Part shown: positions 19,025 to 26,387 of the stretch, one piece after another
Layout of the letters: each line of letters starts with the position of its first letter
How positions within the stretch are numbered: the stretch's first letter is position 1
From: an uncultured Nitratifractor sp.
GTDB taxonomy: Bacteria; Campylobacterota; Campylobacteria; Campylobacterales; Sulfurovaceae
Assembly (NCBI GenBank): GCA_947311565.1
Contig: CAMZLH010000018.1
Coordinates: forward strand, 1 to 39,796
Reading direction: 5' to 3'
DNA: 39,796 bases
Made by a program: the position numbers and the translations under genes
Notes under the pieces: generated by a model
Told to the model about the DNA's origin: nothing
Databases searched by the model: none
What the model saw: only the letters and a program-made list of their open reading frames with translations

Positions 19025-19762
19025 TTGAGAGTTTTAGCAATAATAGCTTATGATGGCTCAAAATTTTTTGGCTTTCAAAGACAAAAAAATATTAATAGTA
19101 CTATCGTAGAACAAATAGAGATAGCTCTAAAGAGCTTAAATATTAACTCTAAAGTGATTGGAAGTGGCAGAACAGACAGGGGTGTACATGCAGTTGGTCA
19201 AGTTATACACTTTAATCTACCTCTCTTTTGGCAAAAAAAGTCTTTAAAAGATTTACAATACAATATAAATATTAAACTTAAATATATAGAGTTTAAATCT
19301 ATTAGAGTGGTTGATAACTCTTTTCATGCACAATATAGTGCAAAACTTAGAGTATATCGCTATATTTTAAAATTAAAAAAACCAACAATATTTGAAAAAG
19401 AGTATGTCTCTTACGAAGAGTTAAACAGTATAGAACTTTTTAAAAAAGCAATAAAGAAATTTAATGGTACGCACAACTTTAAATTCTTAAAAAAAGAGGG
19501 CTCACCTACAACAACTGATATTAGAGTAATATATAAAACTAAAGTAGTTAAACTACAAAATTATCTTATTATATATTTCTATGCAGATGGATATTTACGT
19601 TCACAAGTTAGACTAATGATTGCAGCTGCTTTAAGTGTTGCTAATTATAAAATAAGTTTAGAAGAGCTTCAAGAACAGATAGAAACCAAAAAAAAGTATA
19701 TAACCAAGCCAGCTGATGGTGCAGGTCTATACTTATATAAGGTAGAATACTCTCTATCTTAA
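19025..19762 (+). CDS. truA: tRNA pseudouridine(38-40) synthase TruA
   Basis: Makes pseudouridines in the anticodon arm. The 245 residues contain YDGSKFFGFQRQ and the catalytic motif GSGRTDRGVHAVGQ, plus FLRSQVR-like YLRSQVRLMIAAAL near the end. Start TTG directly after the permease stop codon. The 3' end overlaps that of the opposite-strand cysE by 9 bases. Confidence 0.95.
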   Translation: MRVLAIIAYDGSKFFGFQRQKNINSTIVEQIEIALKSLNINSKVIGSGRTDRGVHAVGQVIHFNLPLFWQKKSLKDLQYNINIKLKYIEFKSIRVVDNSFHAQYSAKLRVYRYILKLKKPTIFEKEYVSYEELNSIELFKKAIKKFNGTHNFKFLKKEGSPTTTDIRVIYKTKVVKLQNYLIIYFYADGYLRSQVRLMIAAALSVANYKISLEELQEQIETKKKYITKPADGAGLYLYKVEYSLS

Positions 19763-20452
19763 AATAGATTTAATATAATTTAGATGTTTTGCTTTAAGCT
19801 CTCTCTCTTTATCTTTATCTACACTACCACTATCAAATGCACTCTCTAATAGTTCTATTCTCTCTAATAGATATACAAATAGATCTTTCTCAATATCTGG
19901 CATAATATTATGTCGTAGGGGCTCTTTATTATCTTGTCTTTTTATAATATGAGCTGGAACACCAACAGCTGTACACTCTTGTGGTACATCTTTAATAACT
20001 ACAGAGTTAGCACCAATTTTTGCATCTTTTCCAATAGTAATGTTACCTAAAACTTTTGCTCCTGCACCTATTGTTACGCCATCTTCTATTGTTGGGTGCC
20101 TTTTCCCTTTAGATAAACTAACTCCTCCAAGTGTCACCTGCTGATATATCAATACATTATTGCCAACAACTGCTGTCTCTCCAATTACAACTCCTGTTGC
20201 ATGATCTATAAATACTCCTCTTCCTATTTTTGCACCTGGATGTATATCTATGCTTGTTAAAAACTGACCAAGAGCAGATATAAATCTAGGAATAAACCTT
20301 AACCCTAATGTATATAATTTATGACTGATTCTATAAAAAAATAATCCCCAAACTCCTGGATAGTTAAAAAATAATTCAAATGTAGAGTGAAGTGCTGGGT
20401 CATTCTTTTGTATTGTCTTAAAGTCTTCTATAATTAATTTCAATAGATCCAT
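19754..20452 (-). CDS. cysE: Serine O-acetyltransferase
   Basis: Acetylates serine for cysteine synthesis. The left-handed beta-helix domain shows IDIHPGAKIGRGVFIDHATG, VVIGETAVVGNNVLIYQQVTLGG and hexapeptide repeats to about residue 175; the SATase N-terminal helices precede it. I choose ATG at 20452 (232 residues, MDLLKLIIEDF) because it starts one base after the speA stop; a longer frame would run back into speA by 44 bases. speA-cysE adjacency is typical of the group. Confidence 0.93.
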   Translation of the reverse strand: MDLLKLIIEDFKTIQKNDPALHSTFELFFNYPGVWGLFFYRISHKLYTLGLRFIPRFISALGQFLTSIDIHPGAKIGRGVFIDHATGVVIGETAVVGNNVLIYQQVTLGGVSLSKGKRHPTIEDGVTIGAGAKVLGNITIGKDAKIGANSVVIKDVPQECTAVGVPAHIIKRQDNKEPLRHNIMPDIEKDLFVYLLERIELLESAFDSGSVDKDKERELKAKHLNYIKSILR

Positions 20453-20453
20453 C

Positions 20454-22316
20454 TTATACCTTATTTGCTTGTATGGTTTTAAGATAACTATTTTCACTTA
20501 AATATAGATAAAGCTTACCTAAAAGTATCTCTTTTTGCTCACTATTAATTAATTTAGAATCTTCTATTATGCTCTTTAAGCGTTTATCAATCTCTCCTAT
20601 ATCATAATCTAAATCATCCAATATATCTACTAAATTTTGTGCCTCTAAAATAGAATCTATATAGTAATCTCCATCTTTATTAAACTTAATCACTGCCTCA
20701 GTTGGATGTGTAAAGAGATTATGTTTCATTCCTAAAACCTCTTGGTATGCACCAGTTAAAAAGAATGCTAAAAAATACTCCTCTTTTTGGACATCTATAT
20801 CGTGTAGCTTAAGTGGCGATTTAGCACTATATGCTATCTCACCATCACTATCACAAGTTATATCCCATATAGAAGCAGCTTGAGTAGCCTCTTTACTTAA
20901 GTTCGATATTGGCATTATTGGAAACTCTTGCCCTAAACCCCAAAAATCTGGCATAGATTGAAATATAGAGAAATTAACTAAATACTTCTCTTGTATCTTA
21001 TTTTGTAATCTAACTAACTCATCACTATTATCTTTTACCAATAGAGATATAGATTTTTTAATAATTAAATTTACTAAAATCTCAGTATTTGAGCGATCCT
21101 CTAAATCTATATATCCCAAATCAAATAGTGTCAACAGACTATCTAAATGATCTATTGCATCGTGCAGATACTCTCTAGCACACTTTTTATCTATCGTTGT
21201 ATATAGTTCATAAAGTTCCTCTATAAGAGGTGGATTTTTGCTCTTTAATCTTAAACTCTTTTCGTGATACTCTTGAGAAAATAGCTCTAGAACTGGTGCT
21301 ATTAAAACAGTATGGTTCGCAGCAATAAACCTACCAGACTCTGTAAAGATATCTGGCTCTTTAACACCTTTATTTTTAGATATTTCTTGCATTAAATATA
21401 TTACATCATTAGCAAACTCTACTATAGAGTAGTTTCTATTTTCGCTTCTTTTAGTTTGCGAATACTCTACAGCCAAACCACCACCTATATTTATAGATGA
21501 CAATCCACTAGCCCCTCTATTTTTTAAATCTGCATATATATTACCAGCCTCTCTTAGAGCCTTTTTTAGTGGTCCTATCTCTTCCATTTGTGATCCAATA
21601 TGAAAGTGTATCATGCTAAATCTATCAATCAACCCTACTCTATCGAGCATATCACAAGCTTCTAAAAGCTCTGTAGATGTCAAACCAAACTTAGAGCTAT
21701 ATCCACCACTCTTAGCCCAAGCCCCAACACCTGAACTATGCATTCTTATTCTCATACCAATATTTGGAGTTACTAAGTCACTAAACTTCTCTTTAAACTC
21801 TCTAAAAACCTCTATTATTGTCTCTAACTCATTAAGTCCCTCTATTGTTACGGTAATATCGTGTCCACTCTTTGCAGCAATAAAACATAGAGATATCATC
21901 TCTTTATCTTTAAATCCATTTACTGTAATAGGTGCACCTAATGGTGTCTTTGCCATTGCAATAATTAGTTCTGCTTTACTACCAGCTTCTAAACCATAAT
22001 TGTACTCTTTAGATAACTCTGTAATCTCATTAACGAAATTAGGATACTGATTAACTTTAAGAGGAAAAACCGCTCTAAATTTACCACTATAGTTAAACTC
22101 ACTAGATGCTCTTTTAAACTCGTTAAATAGCAAATCTACCTGTTTTTTAATTAAGTGTGAAAACCTTAATAAAATTGGTCCTCTATATCCTCTATCTCTA
22201 ATATCTTTAGTAATAGTTAATAAAGATGGGGTAGATTTGTAGTTTACTACTACAAAATCACCATCTATTTTAAAATTATCCATACCCCATATCGATAAAC
22301 CATAATCTTTTGGCAT
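20454..22316 (-). CDS. speA: Biosynthetic arginine decarboxylase
   Basis: A PLP enzyme turning arginine into agmatine, the first step of polyamine synthesis. The 620 residues begin YGLSIWGMDNF, carry the PLP lysine in FPLKVNQYP (near residue 110), HFHIGSQ and GGGLAVEYSQ, and the substrate-site SIWDITCDSDG near residue 495. Length fits the family (630-660). Preceded by a -10 box and divergent from the cold-shock gene. Confidence 0.96.
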   Translation of the reverse strand: MPKDYGLSIWGMDNFKIDGDFVVVNYKSTPSLLTITKDIRDRGYRGPILLRFSHLIKKQVDLLFNEFKRASSEFNYSGKFRAVFPLKVNQYPNFVNEITELSKEYNYGLEAGSKAELIIAMAKTPLGAPITVNGFKDKEMISLCFIAAKSGHDITVTIEGLNELETIIEVFREFKEKFSDLVTPNIGMRIRMHSSGVGAWAKSGGYSSKFGLTSTELLEACDMLDRVGLIDRFSMIHFHIGSQMEEIGPLKKALREAGNIYADLKNRGASGLSSINIGGGLAVEYSQTKRSENRNYSIVEFANDVIYLMQEISKNKGVKEPDIFTESGRFIAANHTVLIAPVLELFSQEYHEKSLRLKSKNPPLIEELYELYTTIDKKCAREYLHDAIDHLDSLLTLFDLGYIDLEDRSNTEILVNLIIKKSISLLVKDNSDELVRLQNKIQEKYLVNFSIFQSMPDFWGLGQEFPIMPISNLSKEATQAASIWDITCDSDGEIAYSAKSPLKLHDIDVQKEEYFLAFFLTGAYQEVLGMKHNLFTHPTEAVIKFNKDGDYYIDSILEAQNLVDILDDLDYDIGEIDKRLKSIIEDSKLINSEQKEILLGKLYLYLSENSYLKTIQANKV

Positions 22317-22358
22317 AAATATACTCCATTTTCTCTATAAAGTTAAAAAAACAGCAAT

Positions 22359-22364
22359 ATTATA
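22359..22364 (-). promoter_or_regulatory. -10 box of the speA-cysE promoter
   Basis: Perfect TATAAT on the minus strand, 43 bases before the speA ATG. It lies 33 bases from the oppositely directed -10 box of the cold-shock gene. Confidence 0.5.
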
Positions 22365-22396
22365 CTAAACTTAATAGACTCTTTATATTAAAAAGC

Positions 22397-22402
22397 TATA
22401 AT
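22397..22402 (+). promoter_or_regulatory. -10 box of the cold-shock gene promoter
   Basis: Perfect TATAAT on the plus strand, 132 bases before the start codon. It implies an untranslated leader of about 125 nt, long as in other cold-shock mRNAs. Confidence 0.5.
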
Positions 22403-22488
22403 GATTAACGAAAAAGATGAGGATAGATTCTCTTCTTGCAATGAGTTACTTAGTGTTACCCTGCTAGAAATACTTCCTACAGATTTTC

Positions 22489-22505
22489 CGCTTATTTTAT
22501 AAGTG
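22489..22505 (+). promoter_or_regulatory. Hairpin in the cold-shock mRNA leader
   Basis: Seven-pair stem CGCTTAT/ATAAGTG (one G-U) with a TTT loop. It is followed within about 6 bases by a T-run and then the AAAAGG ribosome site. It may work as an attenuator or a temperature-sensitive leader element, as leaders of cspA-type mRNAs do. A second weak hairpin (GAGGA/TTCTC) lies near 22420-22435. Function is inference. Confidence 0.35.
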
Positions 22506-22533
22506 TTAAAAATTTTTTTATAAAAGGTACAAA

Positions 22534-22752
22534 ATGTCTAATGTTTTAGAAGGCACAGTTAAATGGTTCAACGATGAAAAAGGTTATGGTTTTATTAGTC
22601 AAGATAATGGAGAGGGTGATCTATTCGTTCACTTCCGTCAAGTTAATAATCCAAGTGGTGGTAGAGTATCACTACAAGATGGTCAAAAAGTAACTTACGA
22701 AATCGGTGAAGGTCAAAAAGGACCACAAGCAGAAAACGTAACACCTTGCTAA
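22534..22752 (+). CDS. CspA-family cold-shock protein
   Basis: A 72-residue single-stranded RNA/DNA-binding protein with one cold-shock domain. RNP1 is KGYGFIS and RNP2 is [22 protein letters not shown] is the standard N-terminus. It likely melts mRNA structure. The Shine-Dalgarno AAAAGG sits 7 bases before the ATG. Transcribed alone from its own promoter with a long leader, and followed by a strong palindrome. Confidence 0.95.
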   Translation: MSNVLEGTVKWFNDEKGYGFISQDNGEGDLFVHFRQVNNPSGGRVSLQDGQKVTYEIGEGQKGPQAENVTPC

Positions 22753-22754
22753 AT

Positions 22755-22778
22755 AGTAGCTGCATTAATGCAGCTACT
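22755..22778. terminator. Palindrome between the cold-shock gene and hypF, likely terminator
   Basis: A 10-bp perfect stem (AGTAGCTGCA / TGCAGCTACT) with a TTAA loop immediately after the cold-shock gene stop and before the convergent hypF stop. The T-run after it is poor on both strands, so the terminator role is inferred from stem strength and position. Confidence 0.5.
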
Positions 22779-22807
22779 TAGCTTCTTAACTCTAAATATT
22801 CACAATA

Positions 22808-25273
22808 TCAATTTACAACTCCATAATAGGCTTGTCCAAGCGAAATAGCAGCATCATTTGATGACATATTCTTTGACAACATTAATCGTTTATTAATATC
22901 ACTATTTAAAATAATATTCACTAAAGTTCTATTTTGAAATACACCACCACATAAAACTACTCGATACTCTAAATACTCTTTTGATATATCAATAACCATC
23001 TTAGCAATAGTATTTATAAATTTAGTTGCAATCTGCTCTTTTGAATCTTTTAAAATCTCTTTTACTATTTGGCTTAAATCTATTTTTCTATCAACTATTT
23101 TATAAGAGTAACTATCTTTAATTTTAAAGTTATATAAAGATTCTATCATCATTCCACTCTCGCCCTCATAACTGCTATTTTGCATAATATCTGCAAAAGA
23201 TGCAACAGCATCAAATAGCCTACCAATAGAGCTTGTTTGTGGGGTATTTATACCATCTTTCCAGCTTTTATGTAACAATTTTATCTCATAATCTTTAAAA
23301 GATTTTATTGTTGGAGAATTTAATTTTAAAACTTCATCTAAACTAAAAGAGTCAAAAAGCAGACTTAGAGCTACTCTCCTTGTCTCTTTAATTGCTCTTT
23401 TCCCTCCAAGCAACTTAAATTGTTTAAGAGATAGCACTCTTTTAAAATCTTTAATATTTGCAATAAAAACCTCTCCTCCCCACAAAGTTCCATCACTCCC
23501 AAACCCAGTACCATCAAAACTAAAACATAAAGCCTCATTTGTAAAATTATGCTCAGCCATTACAGCCAAAGCGTGTGCAAAGTGGTGTTGAACTTTAGTA
23601 GTTTTTAACTTTTCATTTTTCGCTTTTAACTCATTAGCTACTTTTACAGATTCATAATTTGGATGTAAATCACTAACAATAATATTTGGCTCAAACTCAT
23701 AAAATCTCTTAAACTCTTTAATAGTTCTCTTAAAATACTCAACACTATCAATAGTATCCAAATCACCAATATGAGGAGAGATTATAATCTTATCATCTAA
23801 AGTAATGGCGATAGTGCTCTTTTGGTTTGCACCAACAGCTAAGATAGAGTTTAGTAGGTATGAGTTAGTATGTAGATTCGAGGGTTTACTATCTCCTCTA
23901 TCATACCCAGCTTGACTGGGTATCTCACTATTTATAGTATTACTTTTACGATAATAGTGAATAAATTTAGTTTTTAACTCTTCATTTTTCACTTTTAACT
24001 TAATAGATAATGGTGCTACTCCTCTTGCTACTCTAATCCACTGCACATACCCATCAATTACTTGCACAACACTATCATCTATTGAGTGAACTATCTCTCT
24101 ATTGTAATCTAATATAGCATCTACAACACTGCCAAGCTTTACTTCAAGCTCTTCTATATCTCTAATAATTGGCTCTCCACTAATATTTGCACTTGTTACA
24201 ACTATTGGAAAATCGATATTTTCAAAAAGTAGATAGTGAATAGGCATATATGGTAACACTATCCCTACCCTATCAATATTTGGGGCAATAGAATTTGATA
24301 AATTAGAACGCTTACTATCTAACAAAACTATAGGTCTAATATTAGAAGTTAAAAGCTCCTCCTCTTTTGGTAAAATTTGAGCATACTCTTTTGCCATCTC
24401 TAAAGAGTTACACATTATAGCAAATGGCTTTGCTGGTCGTCTCTTTCGAACTCTAAGCTCTTCTACAACTCTACTATTTGTAGCATCACAAACCAAATAA
24501 AACCCACCAACCCCTTTAATAGACAAAATAGCACCATCTTTTAAAAGATTAGCAACAGTTTTAAAAATTTGATCTACATAATCAACTTGATCAACTCTCT
24601 TCTCTGCGTCATACTCAGCTTGACTGATTATCTTATTATGCAAATTAGCACTTTTGCAATAGTGGCGACCAAATTTAGTTTTTAACTCTTCATTTTTAAA
24701 TTTTAACTCTAATGTCGGTCCACACTCCCAGCAACTTATAGGTTGGGCATGGTAGCGTCTATCAAGAGGGTCCATATACTCCTCTTTACAACTGCTGCAC
24801 ATCTTAAAGTCACTCATAGAGGTATTGACTCTATCATAAGGTACATCTTTAATAATACTCCATCTTGGACCACAATTAGTACAGGTAATAAATGGATGTT
24901 TATATCTTTTGTTACTTTTATCTTTAAACTCAGTTAAACAATCGCTACACAAAGTTATATCAGGAGCAACAGAGGTTATCTTATTAGCACCATCAATAGA
25001 GTCTAAAATCTTAAACTCCCCTACTTTACTATCACTATCTCTAACACTAATAACCTCAATAGAGTCAATCTTGCTAAGAGGTGGTGGATTGTTTTTTAAT
25101 CTATCTAAAAAGTTATCTATCAGCTCCTCTTTACCAACTATCTCTATCTCAACACCGCTTCCATCATTTAAAACCCAGCCACAAAGATTTAAACTCTTAG
25201 CCAAATTATAAACAAAAGGTCTAAACCCAACCCCTTGCACAATACCTTTAATCGTAACTTTAACTCTTTTCAT
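22808..25273 (-). CDS. hypF: Carbamoyltransferase HypF, with repeat-derived insertions
   Basis: Makes the cyanide ligands of the [NiFe] site from carbamoyl phosphate, passing the group to HypE. Domains in order: acylphosphatase (VKVTIKGIVQGVGFRPF), two zinc fingers (CSDC...CTNC and CSSC...CWEC, about 109-184), YrdC-like (IKGVGGFYLVCDAT, RKRRPAKPFAIM) and the Kae1-like part (VQHHFAHALAVMAEH, FDGTGFGSDGTLWGGE, GGVFQNRTL). The start is ATG 25273, 14 bases inside the TPR gene; a TTG five codons earlier is possible. At 821 residues it exceeds the usual 750-770: residues about 190-225 and 425-470 are insertions encoded by repeats (KNEELKTKF...ISQAEYD and KNEELKTKF...PSQAGYD), with a third short piece KAKNEKLKT before VQHH. 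All catalytic motifs survive, so it is probably functional. Confidence 0.93.
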   Translation of the reverse strand: MKRVKVTIKGIVQGVGFRPFVYNLAKSLNLCGWVLNDGSGVEIEIVGKEELIDNFLDRLKNNPPPLSKIDSIEVISVRDSDSKVGEFKILDSIDGANKITSVAPDITLCSDCLTEFKDKSNKRYKHPFITCTNCGPRWSIIKDVPYDRVNTSMSDFKMCSSCKEEYMDPLDRRYHAQPISCWECGPTLELKFKNEELKTKFGRHYCKSANLHNKIISQAEYDAEKRVDQVDYVDQIFKTVANLLKDGAILSIKGVGGFYLVCDATNSRVVEELRVRKRRPAKPFAIMCNSLEMAKEYAQILPKEEELLTSNIRPIVLLDSKRSNLSNSIAPNIDRVGIVLPYMPIHYLLFENIDFPIVVTSANISGEPIIRDIEELEVKLGSVVDAILDYNREIVHSIDDSVVQVIDGYVQWIRVARGVAPLSIKLKVKNEELKTKFIHYYRKSNTINSEIPSQAGYDRGDSKPSNLHTNSYLLNSILAVGANQKSTIAITLDDKIIISPHIGDLDTIDSVEYFKRTIKEFKRFYEFEPNIIVSDLHPNYESVKVANELKAKNEKLKTTKVQHHFAHALAVMAEHNFTNEALCFSFDGTGFGSDGTLWGGEVFIANIKDFKRVLSLKQFKLLGGKRAIKETRRVALSLLFDSFSLDEVLKLNSPTIKSFKDYEIKLLHKSWKDGINTPQTSSIGRLFDAVASFADIMQNSSYEGESGMMIESLYNFKIKDSYSYKIVDRKIDLSQIVKEILKDSKEQIATKFINTIAKMVIDISKEYLEYRVVLCGGVFQNRTLVNIILNSDINKRLMLSKNMSSNDAAISLGQAYYGVVN
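23600..23631 (-). repeat. 32-bp heptamer-built AT repeat inside hypF (copy 3)
   Basis: Minus strand: four 7-base units of GTTAAAA type (GTTAAAA, GCGAAAA, ATGAAAA, GTTAAAA) framed by A and ACT. Encodes KAKNEKLKT in HypF. The same unit recurs at 23969, 24677, 30276 and, as a variant, 37621. Confidence 0.7.
23903..23923 (-). repeat. TCAAG-loop palindrome inside hypF
   Basis: Perfect 8-bp stem (ATACCCAG / CTGGGTAT) around the loop TCAAG on the minus strand, followed by GAT. Read in frame as PSQAGYD. Paired with the heptamer repeat at 23969-24000 as one composite insertion of about 100 bp. Confidence 0.7.
23969..24000 (-). repeat. 32-bp heptamer-built AT repeat inside hypF (copy 2)
   Basis: Minus strand units GTTAAAA, GTGAAAA, ATGAAGA, GTTAAAA framed by A and ACT; translated as KVKNEELKT. 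It differs from copy 1 (24677) in only a few bases, and the 35-45 bases after it are also similar between the two copies. Confidence 0.7.
24611..24631 (-). repeat. TCAAG-loop palindrome inside hypF (one mismatch)
   Basis: Stem ATAATCAG / CTGAGTAT with one mismatch around TCAAG on the minus strand, followed by GAC; read as ISQAEYD. Same arrangement and frame as the copy at 23903. Confidence 0.65.
24677..24708 (-). repeat. 32-bp heptamer-built AT repeat inside hypF (copy 1)
   Basis: Minus strand repeat translated as KFKNEELKT, directly after the second zinc finger of HypF. It is the upstream half of a composite insertion that ends with the palindrome at 24611-24631. Confidence 0.7.
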
Positions 25274-26387
25274 TAATTTTAGACTCAATATACGCTAAAT
25301 TTTTTCTCATAACATCTAAATTTGGATGCCCATTTGGAAATAGCTTACTCAAAACCTCAACAGCCCGTTGCATATACTCTCTTGCCTCTTTTAACCTATT
25401 GGTATCAGAATACAATAGAGCTAAATTGTTATAGGTTGCAGCAGTAGATGGATGCTCAATGCCTAGCACACTTTCTCTTATCTTTAAAGCTTTTAAGTAA
25501 TACTCCTCTGCCTCTTCATATTTGCCTTGATAGCGATAGAGTCCAGCTAAATTGTTATAGGTTGTAGCAGTAGATGGATGCTCAATGCCTAGCACAGTTT
25601 CAACTATCTCTAAAGCTTTTAAGTGATACTCTTCTGCCTCTTCATATTTGCCTTGAGAGCGATAGAATTCAGCTAAATTGTTATAGGTTGTAGCAGTATC
25701 TGGATGCTCAACGCCTAGCACACTTTCTCTTATCTCTAAAGCTTTTAAGTAATACTCTTCTGCCTCTTCGTATCTGCCTTGAGATTCATAGAGTCCAGCT
25801 AAATTGTTTAAGAGCAAAGCTCTCTCCTCTTCTCTTAAATCACTCTCATTTACTCTATTTCTAAGTCTGGCAATCTCTGCTATTTTGTCAGATTGTCTCA
25901 TAGCTCCATATTTGTATTGTAGTGGTAGTTCATTTATATCTTGAAGTAGCTCTAAATCGCTATTTTTGCTACTATCTTCAGTCTTTACAACTGTTGTTCT
26001 AAACTCCCATAAATCTGGTATATAGGTTATAGCATCGCTATATAGCTTATCTTCCAAAGCTTTTGGATAAAATACTACTAAATTTACACCGTAAGAGGCT
26101 ATTTTGTCTCGTCGTTGATTAAATGGATAATAAAGCTCTTTTGTCTCTAAAACTCTTTTAAAATCATCTATATAGACTATATTATTGTTTTGATATATAT
26201 CTTTGGCAAACTCTTTATACTCTTTTGATATATCCAGTGTAGTCTGTTTTGCATTTGGGTAGTTTGACTCTAAAAACTCTTTTACTCTGTCGATATCAAG
26301 CGTAGTGTTATATAAGAGAACTACAAACCTAAAACGGTTTGGGTTTATTACTTTTTTTAAGTTATTAATAAGCTCATTGTCTATCAT
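25260..26387 (-). CDS. Tetratricopeptide-repeat protein with uncharacterised N-terminal domain, partner of the ATPase upstream
   Basis: A 375-residue protein in two parts. Residues 1-165 form an alpha/beta domain (RFRFVVLLYNTTLD, then FNQRRDKIA at 89-97, VNLVVFYPKA at 101-110 and PDLWEFRTTV at 124-133). Its 'N..RD....PLVFW.P......APD.WS.RS' pattern resembles a domain in many TPR proteins of cyanobacteria and other multicellular or predator-exposed bacteria. Residues 185-370 are about four to five 42-residue kinesin-light-chain-type TPRs (NNLA.LY..QGKYEEAEEYYLKAL.I...LG.EHP.T). Three units are near-identical in DNA. It overlaps the ATPase stop as ATGA, and its own end overlaps hypF by 14 bases. 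No catalytic motif is recognised; a sensor, scaffold or effector role with the ATPase is inferred. Confidence 0.8.
   Translation of the reverse strand: MIDNELINNLKKVINPNRFRFVVLLYNTTLDIDRVKEFLESNYPNAKQTTLDISKEYKEFAKDIYQNNNIVYIDDFKRVLETKELYYPFNQRRDKIASYGVNLVVFYPKALEDKLYSDAITYIPDLWEFRTTVVKTEDSSKNSDLELLQDINELPLQYKYGAMRQSDKIAEIARLRNRVNESDLREEERALLLNNLAGLYESQGRYEEAEEYYLKALEIRESVLGVEHPDTATTYNNLAEFYRSQGKYEEAEEYHLKALEIVETVLGIEHPSTATTYNNLAGLYRYQGKYEEAEEYYLKALKIRESVLGIEHPSTAATYNNLALLYSDTNRLKEAREYMQRAVEVLSKLFPNGHPNLDVMRKNLAYIESKINEKS
25420..25797 (-). repeat. Three tandem 126-bp repeats in the TPR gene
   Basis: Units begin at 25420, 25546 and 25672, exactly 126 bases (42 codons) apart, with a fourth partial match from 25798. 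Synonymous sites are largely conserved too, so the repeats arose or were homogenised recently and may vary in number. Confidence 0.85.

Noticed and set aside
20453-20497. Longer cysE start extending into speA
   Set aside because: The 15 extra residues are encoded by the speA 3' end, have no ribosome site, and the ATG at 20452 starts at the conserved protein beginning.
25420-25797. Regularly spaced repeats as a CRISPR array
   Set aside because: The 126-base units are coding TPR motifs with no spacers.
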